From Polynucleobacter wuianus (GTDB lineage: Bacteria; Pseudomonadota; Gammaproteobacteria; Burkholderiales; Burkholderiaceae): DNA of 64,000 nucleotides. Position 1 is the first letter of the stretch; every line of letters starts with the position of its first letter. Position numbers and translations under genes: made by a program. A model generated the notes under the pieces. The model was given only the letters and a program-made list of their open reading frames with translations. It was not told the origin of the DNA and did not search any database. Positions 23,313 to 30,128 of the stretch are shown here, piece by piece. The stretch covers positions 372,001-436,000 of the forward strand of contig NZ_CP015922.1 in the NCBI RefSeq assembly GCF_001659725.1, in the 5' to 3' direction.

Positions 23313-25808
23313 ATGGCTGAATCCCGTTCACGTTCCGTAACGCTGAATCCCGGCATGTCGGGACCTGGGGATGCAGTCGTGCAGGCTTTAAAAGTTCCCC
23401 CCCATTCTGTAGAAGCCGAGCAATCTTTGCTCGGCGGTCTACTGATCGACAACTCCTCTTGGGACAACCTTGGCGGAGTATTAAACGACAAAGATTTCTA
23501 TCGCCCTGAACATGCTTTGATCTACAAGGTCATTGCGCGTTTAGTTGGTGACAACCATCCTGCAGACGTAATTACTGTTCATGATGCAATCAAGTCTGAG
23601 CAGGGCGGTGATTTGGTGAGTATTGATTACCTGAATTCATTAGCGCAAAACACGCCAAGTGCGGCCAACATTAAAGGCTATGCCGACATTGTTCGCGACC
23701 GCAGTATTTTGCGTCGCCTGATTGAAGTATCAGACAGCATTGTTAACTCAGCATTTGTGCCAGAAGGCCGGACTGTTCGCACTCTGCTGGATGAGGCTGA
23801 GTCACGCATCTTGCAGATTGGTGAAGAGGGTAGCCGCAAAGCTGATTACCTCGAGATTGAACCATTATTACGTTCAGTTGTTGCCAGAATTGATGAGCTC
23901 TATAACCGTCAAGGTGGTAGCGATATCACTGGTATCGCTACAGGCTTTATCGATTTAGATAAGCAAACTAGCGGTTTGCAAAAAGGTGACTTGGTGATTG
24001 TGGCTGGTCGTCCTTCTATGGGTAAAGCACAGCCATTAGATGCAAAAGTAAAGACTGTTAATGGTTGGAAGTTTATGGGAGATCTAAAGTTTGGTGATCG
24101 CCTCGCTTCTGTTGATGGCCAGTACTCAATGGTCACAGGCATTTACCCACAAGGTGCGAAGCAGATATACAAAGTCACGTTTTCTGATGGCCGTCAATCT
24201 GAATGTTGCGATGAACATCTCTGGAGGGTGATGTATCGCGATTGGTCTGAGCCGCGTGTTATCAACACCACTCGCTTGATGGAAATGCTGCAGTGTGTAC
24301 GATATAAGAATAGGTTATGGATTGATCCTGTCACAGGTGATTTTGGCCACTCGAATACATTGCCAATTCACCCGTGGGTTTTAGGTGCGTTGCTAGGTGA
24401 TGGCACTCTAGCTCTATCTCATAGATCAGTCATGTTTTCAACTAAGTCACCTGAGCTTGTAGAGCGCATGAATTTGCTTGCGAAGTATGAGATGGAGTTA
24501 GTGCATGCTAATGCATATGACTGGAGATTGGCTTCGAAAGAAAGAATTGCTGCTAATGGTCAAAGAGCGGCTATAAAGACAAATTATTTTAGAGCTGCTT
24601 TAGATGAATTAGGTGTTTTAGGTTGCAGGAGTTTTGATAAATATATTCCGGCTACTTATCTTGAGGCCAATAAGAATTCTCGTCTTGCATTGTTCCAAGG
24701 TTTGATGGATACCGATGGATGGATTGAGAAGTGGGGCTCTATTCGTTTTTGTACAGTAAGTAAGCAATTATCTGAAGATGTTACAACTTTAGCTAGGTCA
24801 TTAGGAGGCTTTTGCTCAATAGGGCAAAAGCAAACTAGCTATACCTACAAGGGTGAAAAGAAGCAAGGTCGATTATCTTATGTTTTAAATATGAGTTTTG
24901 GTCCTGGTTTTCAGGCGTTTACCCTGCCCGAAAAGGCCGAAAGATTAAGAGCAAAATGGGATCGCCAACGTAGAATTTCATTTCAAAGTATTGAGCCTTC
25001 CAGGATGTCTGAGGCGCAATGTATTTCAGTTAGCCACCCACAAAGAACTTATGTAACGAATGATTATGTCGTAACTCACAACACTGCATTTGCCTTGAAT
25101 ATTGCAGAGAACGTTGCCTTAGCTGAAGGCTTGCCAGTTGTAGTCTTCTCGATGGAGATGTCGGGTGAGCAATTAGCTGCTCGTTTGCTAGGTTCAGTAG
25201 GGCGCGTTGACCAAGGTCGTATGCGTACTGGTAAATTACAAGACGATGAGTGGCCACGTGTAACAGATGCAATTGCTCGATTAAGTAATACCCAAATTTT
25301 GATCGATGAGACTGGTTCTCTATCAAGTCTTGAATTGCGTGCACGTGCACGTCGTATTGCTAGAAACTTTGGCGGTACCTTAGGTTTAGTGGTGATTGAC
25401 TATTTACAGTTGATGAGTGGCTCTGGTTCTGAAAACCGTGCAACTGAGATTTCTGAAATTTCACGCTCACTTAAATCCCTCGCAAAAGAATTGCAGTGCC
25501 CAGTCGTTGCTCTCTCACAGTTAAATCGTGGTCTTGAGCAACGTCCCAACAAACGCCCAATCATGTCTGACTTACGTGAGTCTGGCGCTATCGAGCAAGA
25601 TGCCGACTTAATCATGTTCATCTATCGTGATGAGGTGTATCACCCAGATACCACCACCGACAAAGGTGTTGCAGAGATCATCATTGGTAAGCAGCGTAAC
25701 GGCCCAATCGGAACGGTGCGCTTAAGCTGGCAAGGTCCGTATACCAAGTTCGATAACTTGGCGATGGGGTCCATTGGTTATTCTTCTGGTGGATACGAGC
25801 CGTTCTAA
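23313..25808 (+). CDS. dnaB: Replicative DNA helicase DnaB interrupted by an intein
   Basis: DnaB is the hexameric 5'-3' helicase at the replication fork. The reading frame encodes 831 residues because a 352-residue intein (residues 239-590) is inserted in frame; the spliced helicase would have 479 residues, close to the normal length. The N-extein has the DnaB N-domain (about 27-130) and linker, and ends in Gly-Arg-Pro-Ser-Met-Gly-Lys. The C-extein starts Thr-Ala-Phe-Ala-Leu-Asn, so only splicing restores the Walker A motif Gly-Lys-Thr. Later motifs Val-Val-Phe-Ser-Met-Glu-Met-Ser, Val-Val-Ile-Asp-Tyr-Leu-Gln-Leu-Met and Ser-Asp-Leu-Arg-Glu-Ser-Gly are intact. It ends the rpsF operon. Confidence 0.96.
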   Translation: MAESRSRSVTLNPGMSGPGDAVVQALKVPPHSVEAEQSLLGGLLIDNSSWDNLGGVLNDKDFYRPEHALIYKVIARLVGDNHPADVITVHDAIKSEQGGDLVSIDYLNSLAQNTPSAANIKGYADIVRDRSILRRLIEVSDSIVNSAFVPEGRTVRTLLDEAESRILQIGEEGSRKADYLEIEPLLRSVVARIDELYNRQGGSDITGIATGFIDLDKQTSGLQKGDLVIVAGRPSMGKAQPLDAKVKTVNGWKFMGDLKFGDRLASVDGQYSMVTGIYPQGAKQIYKVTFSDGRQSECCDEHLWRVMYRDWSEPRVINTTRLMEMLQCVRYKNRLWIDPVTGDFGHSNTLPIHPWVLGALLGDGTLALSHRSVMFSTKSPELVERMNLLAKYEMELVHANAYDWRLASKERIAANGQRAAIKTNYFRAALDELGVLGCRSFDKYIPATYLEANKNSRLALFQGLMDTDGWIEKWGSIRFCTVSKQLSEDVTTLARSLGGFCSIGQKQTSYTYKGEKKQGRLSYVLNMSFGPGFQAFTLPEKAERLRAKWDRQRRISFQSIEPSRMSEAQCISVSHPQRTYVTNDYVVTHNTAFALNIAENVALAEGLPVVVFSMEMSGEQLAARLLGSVGRVDQGRMRTGKLQDDEWPRVTDAIARLSNTQILIDETGSLSSLELRARARRIARNFGGTLGLVVIDYLQLMSGSGSENRATEISEISRSLKSLAKELQCPVVALSQLNRGLEQRPNKRPIMSDLRESGAIEQDADLIMFIYRDEVYHPDTTTDKGVAEIIIGKQRNGPIGTVRLSWQGPYTKFDNLAMGSIGYSSGGYEPF
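24027..25082 (+). mobile_element. Class 3-type intein with LAGLIDADG homing endonuclease in DnaB
   Basis: The 352 codons between Gly-Lys and Thr of the Walker A loop form an intein. It starts with Ala (DnaB residue 239) and ends Val-Thr-His-Asn (587-590) before Thr591. Block B holds Trp304 two residues after His302, block F holds Cys570, and block G holds Thr588: together the Trp/Cys/Thr triplet of class 3 inteins, which use the internal Cys as first nucleophile. Two LAGLIDADG motifs, Leu-Gly-Ala-Leu-Leu-Gly-Asp-Gly (Asp363) and Gln-Gly-Leu-Met-Asp-Thr-Asp-Gly (Asp468), keep their catalytic acids. The middle looks richer in A/T and in AGA, AGG and TTT codons than the exteins, suggesting transfer. 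Confidence 0.9.
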
Positions 25809-25835
25809 AAATAGATAACCAAATAAATTGATAAA

Positions 25836-25866
25836 TTAAAAGCCTCGCATTGCGAGGCTTTTTTAC
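25836..25866 (+). terminator. Intrinsic terminator after dnaB
   Basis: The arms AAAGCCTCGCA and TGCGAGGCTTT form a strong short-loop hairpin followed by six T residues, about 30 bases after the dnaB stop. With A residues on its left it could also serve the convergent gene at 25900. Confidence 0.88.
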
Positions 25867-25899
25867 TGAAGTAGTTAAGTAAGATTTAGAAGAATAATT

Positions 25900-26166
25900 T
25901 TATTTTCCGCCTTCACATTTCTTTATTGACGCAGTTTTAGCGGCGCCATACAAAGGCTTGCCATCCTTGCTGACTGCTTTAGCTTCGCAATCGTTGGGCT
26001 TTGCATCGCCCATACATTTTTTGATGGATGCATCTTTGGCTGCTCCGTATAACGGCTTACCATCTTTACTCACAGCTTTTGCTTCACAGGCAGCCTGATC
26101 GGCAAATGCGTAAGAAGGTAGCGCAAAGCTCAGTGCGATACTTAAGGTAATGATGATTTTCTTCAT
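25900..26166 (-). CDS. Small secreted protein with two PsiF-like repeats
   Basis: The 88-residue product has a signal peptide (Met-Lys-Lys-Ile-Ile-Ile, cleaved near Ala-Phe-Ala-Asp, residue 22) and two nearly identical 26-residue repeats. Each runs from Cys-Glu-Ala-Lys-Ala-Val-Ser-Lys-Asp-Gly through Leu-Tyr-Gly-Ala-Ala-Lys to Ser-Ile-Lys-Lys-Cys, so each has one Cys at either end that may form a disulfide in the periplasm. The pattern resembles the PsiF repeat of phosphate-starvation proteins, whose function is unknown. The repeats differ at many synonymous sites while the protein is conserved. A GAGGAG ribosome binding site precedes the ATG. Confidence 0.75.
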   Translation of the reverse strand: MKKIIITLSIALSFALPSYAFADQAACEAKAVSKDGKPLYGAAKDASIKKCMGDAKPNDCEAKAVSKDGKPLYGAAKTASIKKCEGGK

Positions 26167-26280
26167 GGCAACTCCTCTAGTGTTTACTTCATTAAATAGA
26201 CTGCTGATTAGCCACTCTAATCAAAATGAAGGGATAAGGGAATATAGGGAAAGCGCTATTAACCCTGTAAAATCATAATA

Positions 26281-26811
26281 TTAGGGGGCAATACGTCTTG
26301 CCTCAGTAAACTTTGCCGCCCAATAGGGTGAGGTAATGTAATCTAGGCGCACGGTGCCACCTGCACTAGGAGCATGTACAAATCTGCCTTGCCCAACATA
26401 GATGCCGGCATGTGAGTATTTTTCACCCGTAGTGTTAAAGAAAACAAGGTCTCCAGGTGCTGGGGGTTGATTCTCAACACTTCTTCCTTTGGTGCTCATC
26501 TGTTGGATAGTACGAGGTAATTTAATGCCAGCCGCTTTGTTGTACACATAGACAATAAGACCACTACAGTCAAAGCCACCTTTGGGTGTATTGCCGCCAT
26601 AGCGATAGGGAACATCTACTAAGCCAACCGCTGCAATCGATATATCTTCCGTACCGACGCTAGTATCTTGCTTAAACTGCGCTACTTTCGCTGGGTTTGA
26701 TTTACTTCCAAGCATACTGCATCCCGATACTACTAGGATCGTACAAATAAAAATGCCGCACCCGATTAGAGTGCGGCATGAGAAGGATTGCTTAGAGTGC
26801 GTCGGCAGCAT
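26281..26811 (-). CDS. NlpC/P60 family lipoprotein peptidase
   Basis: NlpC/P60 enzymes cut peptidoglycan stem peptides. With the start at 26811 the protein has 176 residues: signal peptide with lipobox Val-Ser-Gly-Cys31, and an NlpC/P60 domain with catalytic Cys82 (Phe-Asp-Cys-Ser-Gly-Leu), His134 (Tyr-Ser-His-Ala-Gly-Ile-Tyr-Val-Gly) and His146. The open frame extends upstream into phoH, but 26811 is the only in-frame ATG that precedes the signal peptide. This start overlaps the end of phoH by 20 bases, and the phoH terminator hairpin lies within codons 11-20 of this gene. Confidence 0.85.
   Translation of the reverse strand: MLPTHSKQSFSCRTLIGCGIFICTILVVSGCSMLGSKSNPAKVAQFKQDTSVGTEDISIAAVGLVDVPYRYGGNTPKGGFDCSGLIVYVYNKAAGIKLPRTIQQMSTKGRSVENQPPAPGDLVFFNTTGEKYSHAGIYVGQGRFVHAPSAGGTVRLDYITSPYWAAKFTEARRIAP
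26744..26779 (-). terminator. Intrinsic terminator of phoH inside the next gene
   Basis: On the minus strand ATGCCGCAC (26779-26771) pairs perfectly with GTGCGGCAT (26761-26753), followed by TTTTTATTTG. It begins 12 bases after the phoH stop. The same bases encode residues 11-20 of the NlpC/P60 lipoprotein signal peptide, so it may limit expression of that gene. Confidence 0.85.
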
Positions 26812-28438
26812 GATCCGCAAGACGTGAACGCTCACCGCGCGCAAGAGTGACATGGCCACCGTGCCGCCAACCTTTGAAGCGGTCAACAACATAGGTAAGG
26901 CCCGATGATCCTTCTGTGAGGTAAGGAGTATCAATCTGAGCAATATTGCCTAAGCAAACAATCTTCGTTCCAGGGCCTGCACGGGTTACCAAAGTTTTCA
27001 TTTGCTTTGGTGTTAAGTTTTGTGCTTCATCGATGATCACAAACTTACTTACAAAGGTTCTGCCGCGCATAAAGTTCATACTCTTGACTTTAATGCGTGA
27101 GCGAATCAGTTCTTGAGTGGCGGCACGACCCCATTCACCAGCATCGTCGTTACGTTGAAGTACCTCAAGGTTGTCATCAAAGGCACCCATCCAAGGCTGC
27201 ATTTTTTCTTCTTCAGTGCCTGGTAGAAAGCCAATGTCTTCGCCTACGGGGACGGTGGCACGGGTGATGATGATTTCGTTATAGCGCTTACTATCCAAGA
27301 CTTGCTCAAGTCCGGCAGCTAATGCCAATAAAGTTTTACCAGTGCCAGCCTGCCCTAACAGGGTTACAAAGTCCACATCTGGGTTCATGAGTAGGTTCAT
27401 TGCAAAGTTCTGCTCACGATTGCGTGCAGTAACACCCCAAACATTATTTTTCTGGTGGGAGAAGTCTCTGAGCGTTTGCAAGAGGGCGGTCTTGCCGTTG
27501 ATTTCTCTAACGTGTGCATAGAACGGTGTGGAACCGTCAGGATTTTCTTGATAAACAAACTGATTGACCAGCATGCTGGGTACAGCTGGGCCGGTAACTC
27601 TATAGAACATGGTTCCGGATTTGGAGTCTGCCCAGCTTTCCATATCTTTCCCATGCTTTGGCCAAAAGTCTGCTGATAAGGCCATGACCCCGGAGTACAT
27701 CAAGTCACGATCTTCTAAAACTTGGTCGTTGAAATAGTCTTCAGCAGGTAAGCCTAAAGCACGCGCCTTAATGCGCATATTGATATCTTTAGATACCAAT
27801 ACAACCTCTTGACCCTTACGTGTTTTTTGTAACTCGCTAACAACTGCCAAAATCATGTTGTCGCCTTTACCTTCAGGCAAGCCCTCTGGTAGAGCCTGGG
27901 TAGACAACTTGGTTTGGAAAAAGAGCCGACCCGAAACATCTTGATTGCCAAGTTTGTCTAGAGGGATGCCATCATCCAAAGTGCCGCTAGTACCGGCGAT
28001 TAACTGATCTAAAGAGCGGCTGACGGTACGGGCATTACGGGCTACTTCAGTCATACCCTTTTTGTGATTATCCAGCTCCTCAAGAGTAGTCATCGGCAAG
28101 AATAGATCATGCTCAGAGAAGCGGAACAAAGAGCTTGGATCATGCATCAACACATTGGTGTCGAGTACGAATAAAGAAGGAGGCCCTGTGCGAATCACAC
28201 GTTTTGGTTTGGCTGGAGCTGTAGCCTTGCTGTCGTTACGAATTGGGCTACGATCTGCCTTGATCTTTTCAAGAGCAACTTCTGCTGCAGATAAGTCCTC
28301 TTCCATATCGTTTGTCCAATCGGAACTTTCTACCACCACTGGTTTTGCTGGAGCTGGGCGTTTCTTCAAGTCGGGAGTGTCTTTATGACTGAGCTTCACT
28401 TGATCAGCAATTTGAGTTGGGATGGGTGGCAATGGCAT
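26792..28438 (-). CDS. PIN-PhoH protein (PhoH family ATPase)
   Basis: PIN-PhoH proteins combine an RNA-cutting PIN domain with an ATP-driven RNA helicase-like PhoH domain; some act in toxin-antitoxin pairs. The 548-residue protein has a low-complexity N-terminus (1-85), a PIN domain (about 88-235, starting Val-Leu-Asp-Thr-Asn-Val-Leu-Met-His-Asp with Asp93) and a PhoH domain (about 330-540) with Walker A Gly-Gln-Ala-Gly-Thr-Gly-Lys-Thr (362-369) and Walker B Val-Ile-Ile-Asp-Glu-Ala-Gln (Asp470). The start at 28438 follows AGGAG with 7-base spacing; the frame is open 10 codons further upstream. No small antitoxin gene precedes it, arguing against a toxin role. Confidence 0.9.
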   Translation of the reverse strand: MPLPPIPTQIADQVKLSHKDTPDLKKRPAPAKPVVVESSDWTNDMEEDLSAAEVALEKIKADRSPIRNDSKATAPAKPKRVIRTGPPSLFVLDTNVLMHDPSSLFRFSEHDLFLPMTTLEELDNHKKGMTEVARNARTVSRSLDQLIAGTSGTLDDGIPLDKLGNQDVSGRLFFQTKLSTQALPEGLPEGKGDNMILAVVSELQKTRKGQEVVLVSKDINMRIKARALGLPAEDYFNDQVLEDRDLMYSGVMALSADFWPKHGKDMESWADSKSGTMFYRVTGPAVPSMLVNQFVYQENPDGSTPFYAHVREINGKTALLQTLRDFSHQKNNVWGVTARNREQNFAMNLLMNPDVDFVTLLGQAGTGKTLLALAAGLEQVLDSKRYNEIIITRATVPVGEDIGFLPGTEEEKMQPWMGAFDDNLEVLQRNDDAGEWGRAATQELIRSRIKVKSMNFMRGRTFVSKFVIIDEAQNLTPKQMKTLVTRAGPGTKIVCLGNIAQIDTPYLTEGSSGLTYVVDRFKGWRHGGHVTLARGERSRLADHAADAL

Positions 28439-28445
28439 GCAGGCT

Positions 28446-28487
28446 CTCCTAAAAGAAAAAACCGCCAAGCGGAGTGCGTTGACGGTT
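28446..28487 (-). terminator. Attenuator-like terminator abutting the phoH ribosome binding site
   Basis: On the minus strand AACCGTCAA (28487-28479) pairs with TTGGCGGTT (28468-28460) across a 10-base loop and runs into TTTTTTCTTTT. The T-run is followed at once by the phoH ribosome binding site AGGAG (28450-28446). A terminator touching a ribosome binding site is typical of leader attenuators. It could also simply end bcp transcripts. Confidence 0.7.
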
Positions 28488-28614
28488 TATTACGAAACTG
28501 GTTGCGACATCTAAAAAACGGAGGGGGTTGTTCCCCGAACCTGCTCTGAGATATTCAGGTTTCTGATTCAAACGGATTGTCAGACTTTCCCGTCGTTTAC
28601 GGTGCATATGAATC
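28488..28614 (-). promoter_or_regulatory. Structured leader region upstream of phoH
   Basis: Between a possible promoter and the terminator, the minus strand shows several hairpins: TGATTCA pairs with TGAATCA around CCGT-AAACG-ACGG, then ACCTG pairs with CAGGT, then GGGG-AACAA-CCCC, then GTTT/AAAC. I do not recognise a known riboswitch. A 52-codon frame starting at a CATATG near 28608 runs through it but looks non-coding. Confidence 0.4.
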
Positions 28615-28642
28615 ACTTTACCCCAAATTTTGGGGTTTGCAA
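28615..28642 (-). promoter_or_regulatory. Possible promoter of phoH with palindromic spacer
   Basis: On the minus strand TTGCAA (28642-28637) and TAAAGT (28620-28615) stand 16 bases apart. The spacer is almost entirely the palindrome ACCCCAAA/TTTGGGGT (28620-28636), a likely operator. The assignment is by pattern only. Confidence 0.4.
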
Positions 28643-28669
28643 GCACCCTAGAACAAATTGTTGTAAAAA

Positions 28670-29137
28670 TTACTTTGCAGCTTTAGCCGCCTGTAATACC
28701 TCTGTCACATGGCCCGGAACTTTAAGGCCGCGCCACTCTTGAACCAGCTTGCCAGAGGAATCAAACAAGAAGGTGCTGCGCTCAATACCGCGGACCTGTT
28801 TGCCATACATATTCTTCATTTTGATGACGCCAAAAAGTTGGCAGAGCTTTTCTTCAGTATCGGCAACTAGCTCAAACGGCAGTTCTAGTTTGCTACGAAA
28901 ATTGTCATGGGATTTGAGGCTATCGCGTGAAACGCCAACGATCAAAGTATTGGCCTTAGTAAATGCCTCAATATTGTCACGAAACTCGCCTGACTCAGCA
29001 GTGCAACCAGGAGTCATATCCTTAGGATAAAAGTACAGAACCAGTTTTTTCCCCTTAGCGGATGCTGGAGAAAAAGTGAGGCCTGATGTCGCTGGGATAG
29101 CGCATGCTGGGATAGGTTGGCCGATAGCTACTGTCAT
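28670..29137 (-). CDS. bcp: Thioredoxin-dependent peroxiredoxin (Bcp/PrxQ)
   Basis: Bcp reduces hydroperoxides using thioredoxin. The 155-residue thioredoxin-fold protein has the peroxidatic Cys45 in Pro-Lys-Asp-Met-Thr-Pro-Gly-Cys-Thr. The E. coli resolving Cys five residues on is replaced (Cys-Thr-Ala-Glu-Ser-Gly), so it may work as a 1-Cys enzyme or use Cys99. It is the last gene of the run that starts with Mth938 and the arn genes, 40 bases after arnD. Confidence 0.93.
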   Translation of the reverse strand: MTVAIGQPIPACAIPATSGLTFSPASAKGKKLVLYFYPKDMTPGCTAESGEFRDNIEAFTKANTLIVGVSRDSLKSHDNFRSKLELPFELVADTEEKLCQLFGVIKMKNMYGKQVRGIERSTFLFDSSGKLVQEWRGLKVPGHVTEVLQAAKAAK

Positions 29138-29177
29138 GATGGTCCTTTGCTTTGTCTCTGAATTGATAATTACTTAT

Positions 29178-30095
29178 TTAGTTGCTTTGAATAATCAGTT
29201 CACCGCTACGATTTGGGATTTCACCCCAAGTCAGTGGTAATACGGCTATTTTATCTAGTTGATTGGTGGCTTTCCAAGATTGGTGTAGCTCGCCCATGGT
29301 AACGAGGTCGTGGCCTTGATTTAGCCATCCAGCTAGTAGCTGTTCAAACGCAGGTAATAGCTTCTGACCCTCTAGTTCTGCGTGCAGAGTGAAGACTTGG
29401 TCATTAGGATTACTTTGGGTTATCTCCAGAAGCTTTTTAACAGAGCCAAATTCATCTGCGCCATCAATGCCAATTAGTTCATCAAAAGTCGGTAGTGTGG
29501 TTGGGTACTGTACATGCTTTGTTTTACCTGATGGCAATGCCAAGCGATAGGGTATGAGATTGGGTTCGGCTCTACCATCAGAGGAATAGGCTATTCCCCA
29601 TTGATCGAGTTGCTCAAATGCAGCCTCATTCATTTGCCAACCAGCTGCACCATAGGTCACTGGTACATGACCAAAGATTTCAACAAAGCGATCCCAACTT
29701 TTTTGCATCATCGCTTTGGTCCATATTGAGTCTTGATTGCGAACAGCGTCTTGCCAAGCAACGTGGTCCCAAGTATGAATGCCAGTCTCATGACCGGCTT
29801 TATCAATTGCGCGCATTTCTGCAGCAGCCTTTTTGCCAATATCTGGGCCTGGAATTAGAACGCCATATAAGAGAGTTTTGATACCGTAGTGTTCAACGAC
29901 AGAAGTGCGACTAACTTTTTTTAGAAAGCCAGGACGAAAGACTCTTTTTAAGGCCCAGCCAGTATGGTCTGGACCAAGGCTAAATAGGAAGGTGGCTTTT
30001 AAGTCAAATCGCTCAAGGGTTCGAGCTAGATTAGGGACGCCTTCTTTGGTGCCGCGTAAGGTATCAACGTCAACCTTGAGTGCAATCTTAGCCAT
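29178..30095 (-). CDS. arnD: 4-deoxy-4-formamido-L-arabinose-phosphoundecaprenol deformylase
   Basis: ArnD removes the formyl group from undecaprenyl-phosphate-Ara4FN before transfer to lipid A. The 305-residue protein belongs to the polysaccharide deacetylase family, opening Ala-Leu-Lys-Val-Asp-Val-Asp-Thr-Leu-Arg-Gly and holding the metal-site motif His-Glu-Thr-Gly-Ile-His-Thr-Trp-Asp-His near residue 135. Its place after arnB, arnC and both arnA genes confirms the role. Confidence 0.92.
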   Translation of the reverse strand: MAKIALKVDVDTLRGTKEGVPNLARTLERFDLKATFLFSLGPDHTGWALKRVFRPGFLKKVSRTSVVEHYGIKTLLYGVLIPGPDIGKKAAAEMRAIDKAGHETGIHTWDHVAWQDAVRNQDSIWTKAMMQKSWDRFVEIFGHVPVTYGAAGWQMNEAAFEQLDQWGIAYSSDGRAEPNLIPYRLALPSGKTKHVQYPTTLPTFDELIGIDGADEFGSVKKLLEITQSNPNDQVFTLHAELEGQKLLPAFEQLLAGWLNQGHDLVTMGELHQSWKATNQLDKIAVLPLTWGEIPNRSGELIIQSN

Positions 30096-30128
30096 GAATC
30101 CTTGAGTATGTTTCTTTCGTGTCGCTAC

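Noticed and set aside
24027..25082. Insertion sequence or frameshift in dnaB
   Set aside because: The insert is in frame, lacks transposase motifs, inverted ends and target duplication, and has intein splice blocks.
28449..28646. 65-codon open frame upstream of phoH as a gene
   Set aside because: It runs through the hairpin-rich leader and the terminator, ends Gly-Gly-Phe-Phe-Phe encoded by the T-run, and has no ribosome binding site.
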